A DNA stretch of 64,000 bases from Paraburkholderia silvatlantica (GTDB lineage: Bacteria; Pseudomonadota; Gammaproteobacteria; Burkholderiales; Burkholderiaceae): contig NZ_QEOL01000029.1 in assembly GCF_003096715.1 (NCBI RefSeq), forward strand, positions 1 through 64,000, given 5' to 3'. Made by a program: the position numbers and the translations under genes. The notes under the pieces are model-generated. The model was not told where the DNA came from and did not search any database. It worked only from the letters and a program-made list of their open reading frames with translations. Positions 8,238-15,776 of this stretch are shown in pieces; positions within the stretch are counted from its first letter, which is position 1; each line of letters opens with the position of its first letter.

Positions 8238-8270
8238 TTACCTGGGCGTTACCTGGGCATTACCTGGGCG
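8238..8270. repeat. Three tandem copies of an 11-bp unit over a stop codon
   Basis: TTACCTGGGCG, TTACCTGGGCA and TTACCTGGGCG lie head to tail. On the minus strand the unit reads CGCCCAGGTAA, so each copy contains the stop codon of the binding-protein gene that ends at 8260. One base differs between copies. Confidence 0.95.
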
Positions 8271-9048
8271 AAACGTCGATGTCGCCGAAGTATTTGTGCG
8301 CGAGCGATGTGACGGTGCCGTCGGACTCGATCTTCGCGATGGCCGCGTTCAGGCGCTCGCGCAAGGCCGTATCGCCCTTGCGGATGCCGAACGCCACGCC
8401 GCTGCCCAGAATCTTGTCGTCGCGCACGGCTTCGCCCACGAAGGCGAAGCCTTTGCCTTCTGGCTGCGAAAGAAAGCCCTTCTGGCCCGCTGGCGCGAGC
8501 ACGAGCGTCGCGTCCAGACGGCCCGCGCCGAGGTCTGCGTAAATCTGGTTCTGGTCCTGGTAGGGCACCACGGTCACGCCGGCGGGCTCCCAGTGCACCT
8601 TTGCATAGGTCTCCTGAATCGACGACTGCAGCACGCCGACACGTTTGCCCTTGAGCGACGCAGCGGTGGCGACGAGCCCGCTGTCACTGCGCGCGATCAA
8701 CCGGCTCGGCACGCGATAGATCACCGTGGTGAAATCGATGGCCTCGCGGCGCTTTTCGGTGGCGTTCATGGCCGAGTTGATGGCGTCGAACTTGCGGCCC
8801 TGGAGCGCGGAAATCAGGCCGTCGAACGAGGTTTCGATCCATTTGCAGGTCATGCCCGCCTTCGCGCACACGGCATTGCCGATGTCGATATCGAAGCCTT
8901 GCAGCGTGCCGTCCGCGGCTTTGGTTTCGAACGGCGGATACTGCGCCTCGACGCCGAAGCGCAACAGGTTCGCATCGGCGAATGCCGATGCCGGGCCGAG
9001 TACGCAGTACACGCACGCCAGCGCGAGGAGCGCGTTGAGTCGCTTCAT
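8260..9048 (-). CDS. Periplasmic amino-acid-binding protein (ArgT/HisJ type), orphan
   Basis: 262 residues of the ABC transporter family 3 solute-binding proteins. A signal peptide spans MKRLNALLALACVYCVLGPASAFA. The mature part starts LLRFGVEAQYPPFE and continues GFDIDIGNAVCAKAGMTC, which matches lysine/arginine/ornithine or histidine-binding proteins. The start at 9048 has AGGAG 7 bases upstream. The gene follows an aminotransferase gene by 47 bp on the same strand, suggesting capture of the amino acid whose transamination the neighbour performs. No permease or ATPase gene is nearby, so it must dock to a transporter encoded elsewhere. A paralog lies at 54030. Confidence 0.88.
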   Translation of the reverse strand: MKRLNALLALACVYCVLGPASAFADANLLRFGVEAQYPPFETKAADGTLQGFDIDIGNAVCAKAGMTCKWIETSFDGLISALQGRKFDAINSAMNATEKRREAIDFTTVIYRVPSRLIARSDSGLVATAASLKGKRVGVLQSSIQETYAKVHWEPAGVTVVPYQDQNQIYADLGAGRLDATLVLAPAGQKGFLSQPEGKGFAFVGEAVRDDKILGSGVAFGIRKGDTALRERLNAAIAKIESDGTVTSLAHKYFGDIDVSPR

Positions 9049-9095
9049 GGTGATCTCCTTGCCTATCAGGTTCGTTGTGTTTCGAATGCGGTGCG

Positions 9096-10250
9096 CTAGA
9101 TCGCGCAAAGGCGGCGTGCGCCTTCGAGCAATGTTTCGTCATCCTTGGCAAAGCTCAGGCGGATGATGCCTTCGTCGGTGCCGTCGGTATAGAACGCCGA
9201 GAGCGGAATGGTCGCCACGCGGGCGTCGCGAATGAGCCGCAGCACGAAATCGCTGTCGCGCTCGTCGGAAAAGGACCGGAAGCGCGCGAGCATGAAGAAG
9301 CTGCCTTCGCTTGGCAGCAGCTCGAATCGCGAGCCTTCCAGCGCGCGTGCGAGCAGGTCGCGCTTGTGCTGGTAGAACGCCGCGAGGCCAAGATAGCTCT
9401 GCCGCTCGGCAAGCGCCTGTGCGAACGCATACTGCATGGGCGTATCGGCGGAAAAGACCATGAACTGGTGGACCTTGCGGATCTCGTCCATCAGCGCGGC
9501 GGGGGCGAGGCAATAGCCCACGCGCCAGCCCGTGACGTGATACGACTTGCCGAACGACGAAACGATCACGCTGCGCTCGGCCAGCTCGCGATAGCGCGCC
9601 ATGCTCCGGTGCGGCGCGCCGTCGAACACCACGTGCTCGTACACCTCGTCGGAGAGAATCACGATGTCGGTGCCGCGCGTGAGCGCCGCAAGCCGCGCGA
9701 TGTCGTCCTCGCCAAAAATCGTGGCCGTGGGATTGTGCGGCGAGTTCACGATGATCATGCGTGTGCGCGGCGTGACGGCTGCGCTCACCGCGTCCCAGTC
9801 CACGCGAAAATGCGGCTGCGCGAGCTTGACCGCCACGGGCTTCGCGCCTTGCAGGCGCACGATGGGCGCATAGCTGTCGAACGACGGCTCGAAATAGATC
9901 ACTTCGTCGCCGGGATGCACGAGTGCGCTGATCGTCGAGTACAGGCCTTCGCTCGCGCTCGCGAGCACGGTCACTTCGCTCGACGGGTCGTAGTGCGCGC
10001 CATGAAGCGTCTCGAACTTCGCGGCGAGTGCTTCGCGCAGGTCGGCGAGACCCGCCATCGGCGCGTACTGGTTGTGGCCTGCGCGCATGGCGGCGGCCAC
10101 GTCATCCACGAGTTTCGCATTCGGGTCGAAATTCGGTGCGCCCTGCGAGAGATTCAGCGCCTGATGTTCGGCGGCAAGCTGGCCGATTACCGTGAAAATC
10201 GTCGTGCCTACATCGGGCAGCTTGGAGCGGGCCTGCGCGGCGCTCTGCAT
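9096..10250 (-). CDS. PLP-dependent class I/II aminotransferase (YbdL-like)
   Basis: 384 residues, fold type I aminotransferase. NSPHNPTA is near residue 169, SDEVYEH near 200, the Schiff-base lysine is Lys235 in SSFGKSYHVTGWRVGY, and RLSFA near the C-terminus carries the carboxylate-binding Arg. The N-terminus NLSQGAPNFD is typical of the methionine/kynurenine aminotransferase branch, to which E. coli YbdL belongs. It is cytoplasmic and transfers an amino group from an amino acid, possibly methionine, glutamine or an aromatic one, to a 2-oxo acid. It is flanked on the same strand by a LysR gene upstream and an amino-acid-binding protein downstream. Donor specificity is not determinable here. 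Confidence 0.85.
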   Translation of the reverse strand: MQSAAQARSKLPDVGTTIFTVIGQLAAEHQALNLSQGAPNFDPNAKLVDDVAAAMRAGHNQYAPMAGLADLREALAAKFETLHGAHYDPSSEVTVLASASEGLYSTISALVHPGDEVIYFEPSFDSYAPIVRLQGAKPVAVKLAQPHFRVDWDAVSAAVTPRTRMIIVNSPHNPTATIFGEDDIARLAALTRGTDIVILSDEVYEHVVFDGAPHRSMARYRELAERSVIVSSFGKSYHVTGWRVGYCLAPAALMDEIRKVHQFMVFSADTPMQYAFAQALAERQSYLGLAAFYQHKRDLLARALEGSRFELLPSEGSFFMLARFRSFSDERDSDFVLRLIRDARVATIPLSAFYTDGTDEGIIRLSFAKDDETLLEGARRLCAI

Positions 10251-10406
10251 GGTTGGTCTCCCTTTGGACGGCGCGCGGCCGCATGGTGTGACAGATGCGA
10301 GGTTGCCGGAAGATCGGGCCTTGCGCTGAGCGCCCCATTACGCCGAAAGAGCGGCCCGCATGCAATCGATTAATTCTCATGCCCGCCATGCGCTGTCCTC
10401 ATGGCG

Positions 10407-11285
10407 CTACGGCGTCGAGCGGTCATGGCCCATCCACTCGCTGAACAACTGCACCTTCTGCTGCTGGGCCACGCACTCGGGGTACACGAAATAGTAGCGG
10501 GAGCCCGTGGGAACGGCGAGGTCGAAGGGCATGACGAGACGGCGTGTCTCGACATCCTCGCGTACGAGCGTACGGTCGGTAATGGCCACGCCGAAACCCT
10601 GCATGGCGGCAGTGGCCGCAAGATCGAGCGATTCGAACGTGGGGCCGAGATCGGCATCGACCTTTTTCGCGCCCGCGCGCGCGAGCCACAGGCGCCAGTC
10701 GGCGTGGTCGCGCGTGGGATGCAGCAGGGTGTGATGGGCGAGGTCGTCGGGCGTGACGAGCGGGCGGCGCGAGAGCACCTCGGGCGTGCAGGCGGGCGTG
10801 AGGTATTCGTCGAAGAGCGGTACCGCATGCACGTCGGCGCCGGGCGACGAGCCGTAGATGATCGCCGCGTCGAAAGGCTCCGCCTGGAAGTCGACTTCGT
10901 GTCCCCACGTGGTCGTGATCTGGATCTGCAGGTCGGGGTGCTCGTTCTGGAAGCGCATGATGCGCGGCAGCATCCAGCGCATTACGCAGGTCGGGACCTT
11001 GAGCGCAAGCTCGGTGCGCTGGCGCGTGAGGCGCTGCGAGGCTTCCTCGATGCGCCCGAAGCCGTCGCGCACGGCGGGCAGCAGCTGCTCGCCTTCGGCG
11101 GTGAGCGTGAGACCTTTGGACGAGCGGCGAAAGAGCGGCAGGCCGTAGTACTGCTCGAGGGCGAGGACTTGCCGGCTGACCGCGCCTTGTGTGAGGCAAA
11201 GGTGCTCGGCCGCCCGCGTAAAGCTGGCGTAGCGGGCGACCGTTTCGAAAATCTGCAGGGCGTTGAGCGGCGGGAGGCGTCTCAT
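10407..11285 (-). CDS. LysR-family regulator, GcvA-like
   Basis: 292 residues. The N-terminal helix-turn-helix is LPPLNALQIFETVARYASFTRAAEHL followed by TQGAVSRQVLALE, the form seen in GcvA-type LysR proteins. The rest is a periplasmic-binding-like effector domain with the segment RWMLPRIMRFQNEHPDLQI. The start ATG at 11285 gives the family N-terminus. It lies 156 bp upstream of the aminotransferase and binding-protein genes on the same strand and may regulate them. GcvA-type regulators often control amino acid metabolism, which suits this context but is inference. Confidence 0.87.
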   Translation of the reverse strand: MRRLPPLNALQIFETVARYASFTRAAEHLCLTQGAVSRQVLALEQYYGLPLFRRSSKGLTLTAEGEQLLPAVRDGFGRIEEASQRLTRQRTELALKVPTCVMRWMLPRIMRFQNEHPDLQIQITTTWGHEVDFQAEPFDAAIIYGSSPGADVHAVPLFDEYLTPACTPEVLSRRPLVTPDDLAHHTLLHPTRDHADWRLWLARAGAKKVDADLGPTFESLDLAATAAMQGFGVAITDRTLVREDVETRRLVMPFDLAVPTGSRYYFVYPECVAQQQKVQLFSEWMGHDRSTP

Positions 11286-11810
11286 GGCGGTCGTTGGGCG
11301 GCCGGGCGAGTGCGCCCACCCGGCGGGAATCGAGCCGCTATGATACGACGGCCGCCCGCTTCAATCGCTCGCGCGGCCTGCGCTTCGCGCCGTGCCTGCC
11401 GCGCATGCCGTACGTCCAGTCATCGACGTCGGGGCATGCGGCGCGATCCGCAGGCGCGAAACCGCCATCCGGTTGCGGACGCAACGAATCGAAATGCGCC
11501 CAGGAGGCTGGCGGGGAACGGCGGCACGACGACGAGCGTGTCGTCGTCATGCGCGGAGGACGCGGCGCGGGCATGCAGTGTCGAGCGCGAGCAGGCGCCG
11601 GCGTCGCGCAGGAGGCCGGTTCCGCGAAACCGTATTCGCGTTCGTGGAGCGTTCGCGCGAGGACCGCTGAGGCTTTCAAATATTTTCGTTGCGCCCCTTG
11701 CGGATCGCTCCGGCCTGCCGTTAACCCGTATGCCTCGATACGGGCGCCTGGCGCAATCACAAGAGCAAAACGAATAGACAGTGGCAACGAGAATCATCGA
11801 AGGAGCGGCA
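11286..11810. other. Intergenic stretch without a supported gene
   Basis: About 525 bases between the LysR gene and a small membrane protein gene. Open frames exist on both strands, but none has a ribosome site, family-like sequence or consistent codon use. A small hairpin is formed by GACGACGA and TCGTCGTC near 11529-11550. The final 25 bases hold the ribosome site of the next gene. I see nothing else in it. Confidence 0.6.
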
Positions 11811-12191
11811 GTGCGGGCCGCCGCCGGGCGCGAGGCGCCCATCACGGGCCGCCCGGCGGCGGTGCGCCTGCTCATCAAGCTGCGCGAGCACAAGGCGCGG
11901 GCCGTGCTGCTGGCCGTCGCGGCGGGCTGTGTCGTCGCGTTCGCGTCGTGGCTGGACGACCAGCTGCGGCCCGCGCTCGAAGCGCGCGAACGCAACGAAC
12001 TGAACGAGGAAGCGGCCGAGGAGATGCGCGCGGCCGTTGCGCCCTGCGTGCCCGGCGCCGGGCACAGCCATACTTCGTGGTGCGGCGCCGTGAGGATTGT
12101 GCCGCCACCGCCAGGACCCGTCGCGCCGCTTCCTCTCATCGCGGGTGCGCCCGCGGCGTTCTGCGCGGCCAACGGCAGCCCGTCCTGCTGA
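11811..12191 (+). CDS. Small single-pass membrane protein of unknown function
   Basis: 126 residues from a GTG start at 11811. AAGGAG lies 5 bases upstream, which makes this start better than GTG 11781. A basic N-terminus (RLLIKLREHKAR) leads into one membrane helix, AVLLAVAAGCVVAFASWL. A charged helix with REREERN-like composition and a Pro/Ala-rich tail with several cysteines follow. The basic N-terminus suggests a cytoplasmic N-terminus and periplasmic tail. It is not recognised as a named family. The opposite-strand open frame over the same bases lacks a start context. Confidence 0.5.
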   Translation: MRAAAGREAPITGRPAAVRLLIKLREHKARAVLLAVAAGCVVAFASWLDDQLRPALEARERNELNEEAAEEMRAAVAPCVPGAGHSHTSWCGAVRIVPPPPGPVAPLPLIAGAPAAFCAANGSPSC

Positions 12192-12199
12192 CGTCCTTT

Positions 12200-12439
12200 T
12201 CAAGCGTTGCCGGGCAGTGCCGGCACCGGTAGGGGCCGTGCACTGCGAAGTGCCGTTGACCCATGCTGCGAGCGAGATCGTGCGCGCTGCCGCGGCGCAG
12301 CGATCAGGGCCAGATCCATACTGCCGCTTTCGAACTGTGCCTGCAGGCGCGCGTGCTGCGCCGGCGCGATCGCGGCGCGCGTAACGTTGCGTTCGTCGAG
12401 CAGGACGCCGGGCAGCCGCAAGAGCTTCAAATCCGGCAT
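12200..12439 (-). pseudogene. LysR-family regulator relic (internal deletion)
   Basis: The 79-codon frame starts PDLKLLRLPGVLLDERNVTRAA, the first helices of a LysR helix-turn-helix domain. It then jumps directly to IAPAQHARLQAQFESGSMDLALIA, which matches the effector domain around the usual LESGELDLAL motif. About 120 residues of a normal LysR, including the recognition helix and linker, are missing between the two pieces, and the rest of the frame is unrelated. It faces away from the quinone oxidoreductase pair at 12557-13827, the position expected for their former regulator. Confidence 0.65.
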
Positions 12440-12556
12440 TCTGGTATCAATACGGTGTATGAGAAATATGTTCCGCGATTGGACTTATTCCGGCACTGTC
12501 CGCATGACTTCTCGTGTCCACCGCACCTAAACCGACAGCATCGAAAGGTAACGAAC

Positions 12557-12817
12557 ATGAACGAGATTTTCTGGCTGGATGACGACTTGCCCGGCACGAC
12601 CGTTAACTTTTACTCCAACGAAGGGATCGTGGCGGGCCTCTCCACGGCCGACGTCTGGCCGCTGCCTGGCGTGTGCGCGCTCACGCAGGAATCGCAGAAG
12701 GGCAGACCGGTTGTGACGCGCCCGAAAACACGCCCGAATCCGATGATCGACGGGTGCCAGGATTGGCTCGACGGCCTCGCTGACTCCGCGCGTAAGGCGC
12801 GGGGAGCACGGCAATGA
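12557..12817 (+). CDS. 86-residue protein translationally coupled to an oxidoreductase
   Basis: Starts MNEIFWLDDDLPGTTVNFYS; the first half is acidic and aromatic, the second basic, with no membrane segment. I do not recognise the family. Its TGA overlaps the ATG of the quinone oxidoreductase gene (12814) in an ATGA, so the two are very likely cotranslated. AAAGG lies about 9 bases before the start. Coupling suggests a small partner or leader of the oxidoreductase, but sequence gives no function. Confidence 0.55.
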   Translation: MNEIFWLDDDLPGTTVNFYSNEGIVAGLSTADVWPLPGVCALTQESQKGRPVVTRPKTRPNPMIDGCQDWLDGLADSARKARGARQ

Positions 12818-13827
12818 AGGCCGCCGTGGTGCGTGCGCCGGGCGGGCTCGACCGGATCGAACTGCGCGATATCGCCGAGCCCGGCGCGCCCGGCGTCGGC
12901 GAGATCCGCGTGGAGCTTCACGCCACGTCGCTCAATTTTCACGACCTGCTGGTGGCCAACGGCGCGATCCCCACGGCGGATGGGCGCGTGCTGATGGCCG
13001 ATGGGGCGGGCGTGGTGTCGGCGGTCGGGACGGGCGTGACGGAATTCAAGCGCGGCGACCACGTCGTGTCGTGCTTCTTCCCGCAATGGGCGGACGGCCT
13101 GCCGTGGCAGGCCGTGGGCAACTTCGCGCAGACGCCCGGCGACGGCGTGGACGGCTTCGCGACCTTGCACGCCGTGCGGCCCGCGAGCGCCTTCACGCTC
13201 GCGCCGCGCGGCTGGACCTACGCCGAGGCGGCCACGATCACGACAGCGGGGCTCACGGCATGGCGCGCACTCGTGGCCGACGGCGGCCTCAAGGCCGGCG
13301 ACACCGTGCTGACGCTCGGCACCGGCGGCGTGTCGATCGCGGCGCTGCAGATCGCGCGGATGATGGGCGCTTCGGTCATCGTCACGTCATCGTCGGACGA
13401 GAAGCTGGCGCGGGCGAAAGCGCTGGGCGCGGATCAGGTGGTCAACTACCGGCAACACGAAAAGTGGGGTGCGCTCGTGCGCGACATGACGGGCGGTAAG
13501 GGCGTGGATCACGTGATCGAAGTCGGCGGCCCCGGCACGCTCGCCCAGTCGATCGACGCGGTGCGCGTGGGCGGCCACATCGCGCTGATCGGCGTGTTGA
13601 CCGGACGCGAAGGCACCGTGCCGACCTCCGCGCTCATGGCGAAGCAGGCGCGCCTGCAGGGCTTGATCGTGGGCAGTCGGCGCCAGCAGCAAGACTACGT
13701 CGCGGCGCTCGACCAGGCAGGCATTCGTCCCGTGCTCGACCGGACGTTCGGACTGGACGAACTGGCCGACGCGTTTCGTCATCAGCAGGCCGGGGCGCAT
13801 TTCGGCAAGGTCTGCGCGGCCTGGTGA
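12814..13827 (+). CDS. Medium-chain dehydrogenase, NADPH:quinone oxidoreductase type
   Basis: 337 residues. The GroES-like N-terminal domain has HATSLNFHDLLVANG, and the Rossmann domain has TLGTGGVSIAALQIARMMGA near residue 166. The catalytic and structural zinc cysteines of alcohol dehydrogenases are absent, so it belongs to the zinc-free quinone reductase-like branch. It likely reduces quinones, enones or related carbonyls with NAD(P)H in the cytosol. The gene starts inside the stop of the 86-residue ORF (ATGA overlap). A close paralog lies at 42230-43246 on the other strand. Confidence 0.87.
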   Translation: MKAAVVRAPGGLDRIELRDIAEPGAPGVGEIRVELHATSLNFHDLLVANGAIPTADGRVLMADGAGVVSAVGTGVTEFKRGDHVVSCFFPQWADGLPWQAVGNFAQTPGDGVDGFATLHAVRPASAFTLAPRGWTYAEAATITTAGLTAWRALVADGGLKAGDTVLTLGTGGVSIAALQIARMMGASVIVTSSSDEKLARAKALGADQVVNYRQHEKWGALVRDMTGGKGVDHVIEVGGPGTLAQSIDAVRVGGHIALIGVLTGREGTVPTSALMAKQARLQGLIVGSRRQQQDYVAALDQAGIRPVLDRTFGLDELADAFRHQQAGAHFGKVCAAW

Positions 13828-13837
13828 GGCCAACGCG

Positions 13838-13859
13838 GCGCCGATGTGGCGCCGATGTG
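13838..13859. repeat. Tandem duplication of an 11-bp unit after a stop codon
   Basis: GGCGCCGATGT occurs twice head to tail, with a partial third copy (GGCGC) following. It starts 10 bases after the stop of the quinone oxidoreductase gene. Confidence 0.85.
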
Positions 13860-13887
13860 GCGCGCGTAGGCGGTCGTCGTGAAAATT

Positions 13888-13926
13888 GCTTTGCATGGCG
13901 AAATAATGAAAAGCGCCATGCGAAGC
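13888..13926. other. Imperfect inverted repeat, possible hairpin
   Basis: GCTTTGCATGGCG (13888-13900) and CGCCATGCGAAGC (13914-13926) are complementary at 12 of 13 positions around a 13-nt AT-rich loop. It lies between the quinone oxidoreductase stop and the promoter of the HiPIP gene. It could be a terminator stem without a T-run or a binding site. Confidence 0.5.
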
Positions 13927-13941
13927 ACAATGTTTCCGTTC

Positions 13942-13969
13942 TTTACAACGCATCACGAAGTGATATAAA
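13942..13969 (+). promoter_or_regulatory. Sigma70-type promoter with embedded dyad for the HiPIP gene
   Basis: TTTACA (13942-13947) and TATAAA (13964-13969) are separated by 16 bases. The spacer contains ATCACGAAGTGAT (13952-13964), a 13-bp dyad with 5-bp arms. A regulator binding there would block RNA polymerase. The HiPIP start codon is 90 bases downstream. Confidence 0.55.
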
Positions 13970-14058
13970 TAGACAGCACACGGAAAAAACGCGAACGCAT
14001 CGGCCTGCCGATCAGCAACAACGAGAGCCGGGTACGTTCCATGCTCAGGAGCCCCACC

Positions 14059-14370
14059 ATGCCGCTTTCCCGTCGTCGCTTCATGATCCTTGCCGCCTCC
14101 GTGGCTTCCACGGCGGCGCTTTCCAGCGAATCGCGCGCCGACGCGCCGGTGCTCTCCGAGAGCGATCCGACCGCCATGGCGCTCGGCTATAAAACCGACG
14201 CGGGCAAAGTCGACAAGACCAAATTCCCGCGCTTCCAGACAGGACAGACCTGCGCGAACTGCCAGCTGTTTCAGGGCAAGCCGGGCGCGCCGAACGGCCC
14301 GTGCGCAACCTATGGCGGCAAGATCGTCGACGCCAAAGGCTGGTGCAATGCCTACGTGAAGAAGGCCTGA
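14059..14370 (+). CDS. High-potential iron-sulfur protein (HiPIP)
   Basis: 103 residues. A twin-arginine signal (SRRRFMILAAS) at the N-terminus indicates folded export to the periplasm by Tat. The mature part holds four cysteines, Cys65, Cys68, Cys82 and Cys96, in the HiPIP spacing C-x2-C-x13-C-x13-C, binding one 4Fe-4S cluster. HiPIPs carry single electrons in the periplasm. The start at 14059 has AGGAG 7 bases upstream; ATG 14041 would add six residues without a better site. It has its own promoter (13942-13969). Confidence 0.92.
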   Translation: MPLSRRRFMILAASVASTAALSSESRADAPVLSESDPTAMALGYKTDAGKVDKTKFPRFQTGQTCANCQLFQGKPGAPNGPCATYGGKIVDAKGWCNAYVKKA

Positions 14371-14429
14371 GCCATGCCCCCGCGAGGGGTATGCTACAAG
14401 CCATCGGGCAATGAGTTTCGGGAGGCGCA

Positions 14430-14627
14430 ATGAAGGCGGTGTGCCCGCTGCACGGGCCTACGACCATCGTCGGTACGAACGCGTACGGGTTTCCGGTGTA
14501 TGCGTGTTGCCGCGACGACATTCCCTTTGTCATGCCTCCGGACGCCTGTACGCGCGAGCCGGTGCGCTCCGCAGACGAGCCGGCGCCGAAACCCCGGCAA
14601 CCTCCGGCAGACAAGGAACCACGCTGA
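14430..14627 (+). CDS. Small cysteine-containing protein of unknown function
   Basis: 65 residues. GGGAGG lies 5 bases before the ATG. The N-terminal half has CPLHGP at residues 5-10 and YACCRDD near 24, a Cys/His arrangement that could bind a metal, though it is not a standard zinc ribbon. The C-terminal half is Pro/Glu-rich and probably disordered. It follows the HiPIP gene by 59 bases and may share its transcript. Confidence 0.55.
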   Translation: MKAVCPLHGPTTIVGTNAYGFPVYACCRDDIPFVMPPDACTREPVRSADEPAPKPRQPPADKEPR

Positions 14628-14679
14628 CGAACCGATCGCCGCATCCAGCGGGCGATTGAGCGGATCGCTCGCCCACGCG

Positions 14680-15330
14680 TCAGTCACGCGTAATGGCGGC
14701 CTCGAGCAGACAGCCGAATTCCGACGCGAATTCGACCGAGACGCGTGCATGCACGGCGCCTTGTTTGTCGAAGAATCGCTGGGTTCCGTCGAGCGTGAAC
14801 ACGCCTTCATGCCAGATGTTGGGGTGGATATAGAGACCCTGCCGTCCGTCGAAGCGGAAGCACACGAACTTCTCCGGCGTAATGTCGTCCCCCGGCAATG
14901 CCAGCGGAACATGGAACGGGCGACGATCGAGCGGAAAGAACAGCTGCCCGCCGTCGGGGTGATAGTTCGCATGCCATATCAACATGCGTTCCGGTACGGT
15001 AGCGCTGTCTTCGCGTGCGTCGTCCGGCTCCCTTGCGTACGCGAGAACATAGTTGCCGCCTACCGCTTCGTTTCGCCCGTAAAGAATGTCGCCGCGCCAT
15101 TCGCTCACAAACGTGCCTTCGGTCGTGCCCGCTTCGTCGCCGGTTCCCGGGTCGATCGGTCTTGACCCCGCTGCGGGCCACTGGACGATTTCCACCTGGC
15201 ATGCGTGCGGGTCGTCCACCAGCATGCCATAGCCGTTCAGCGTCGCCGAAGTCGCGTCGACCACGGGCATCGCCACGCGCCGCAGGTTTCGCGGGAGGGC
15301 GGGATTGAGGTAATCGATCTCTTTGCTCAT
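14680..15330 (-). CDS. allA: Ureidoglycolate lyase family protein
   Basis: 216 residues from the start MSKEIDYLNPALPRN. The cupin-like AllA fold is indicated by LFFPLDRRPFHVPLALPG near 133, and by GLYIHPNIWHEGVF near 175, which holds the conserved PxxWH segment. AllA splits ureidoglycolate into glyoxylate and urea, the last step of purine and allantoin breakdown. At about 216 residues it is longer than E. coli AllA (about 160), and the region around 80-120 appears as an insertion, so substrate preference may differ. No other allantoin genes are in the window. Four extra in-frame upstream residues are possible but the chosen start is family-like. Confidence 0.75.
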   Translation of the reverse strand: MSKEIDYLNPALPRNLRRVAMPVVDATSATLNGYGMLVDDPHACQVEIVQWPAAGSRPIDPGTGDEAGTTEGTFVSEWRGDILYGRNEAVGGNYVLAYAREPDDAREDSATVPERMLIWHANYHPDGGQLFFPLDRRPFHVPLALPGDDITPEKFVCFRFDGRQGLYIHPNIWHEGVFTLDGTQRFFDKQGAVHARVSVEFASEFGCLLEAAITRD

Positions 15331-15421
15331 TACGAATCTCACCAGGCGTCGAACGGGCGGGTCGCCGGAACCGCAACGGCACCGAGCTTAGAGCGCGTAC
15401 CCGGTGGCGGTCAAATGATTC

Positions 15422-15574
15422 ATGGTGCGGCGGCGCGATTCGCGCGCCGTCGTGCTGAGCGGTACGGTTCGCACGGGCGACCAGATTCGCCAGGCGGAAG
15501 AGGTGACGCGTTCGGTGCAGGGCGTGACTTCGGTGACGAACAAGCTGACGCTCTTTCACGGCGGGAACGGCTGA
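15422..15574 (+). pseudogene. BON-domain fragment
   Basis: The short frame encodes VVLSGTVRTGDQIRQAEEVT followed by RSVQGVTSVTNKLTLF and a stop. This is the second half of a BON domain, a periplasmic phospholipid-binding module found in OsmY-like proteins, including the GTV turn and the final VxSVxNxL strand. A stop codon lies just before the only ATG, and no first half or signal peptide is present. Codon use is as GC-rich as in real genes, so this is probably the recent 3' relic of a deleted gene. Confidence 0.6.
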
Positions 15575-15676
15575 AAGCACCGCGTTGGCATTCGCGCGCT
15601 GATTGCCCGGGATGCAGTCGGCGTTTCCCGAAGCGGCTCCCTCGACCCCGGCTTATCACGCGGCAACCCGGTGAGC

Positions 15677-15717
15677 AAAAAAAATGGCGCCGCGGGCCTT
15701 CGGCCTGCGGCGCCACT
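15677..15717 (-). terminator. Rho-independent terminator of acnB
   Basis: On the minus strand a GC-rich stem, GGCGCCGCAGGCC pairing with GGCCCGCGGCGCC around GAA with one mismatch, is followed by eight T residues. It lies about 60 bases after the acnB stop. Confidence 0.88.
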
Positions 15718-15776
15718 GTCCGGTGCTGCGGTGCGGATCTACAACCCAAATCCCGCGCCACGCTCCGGCATGACAC

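Noticed and set aside
11757-12203. Minus-strand open frame over the small membrane protein
   Set aside because: It has no ribosome site and is Arg-rich. The plus-strand gene has AAGGAG and a membrane helix.
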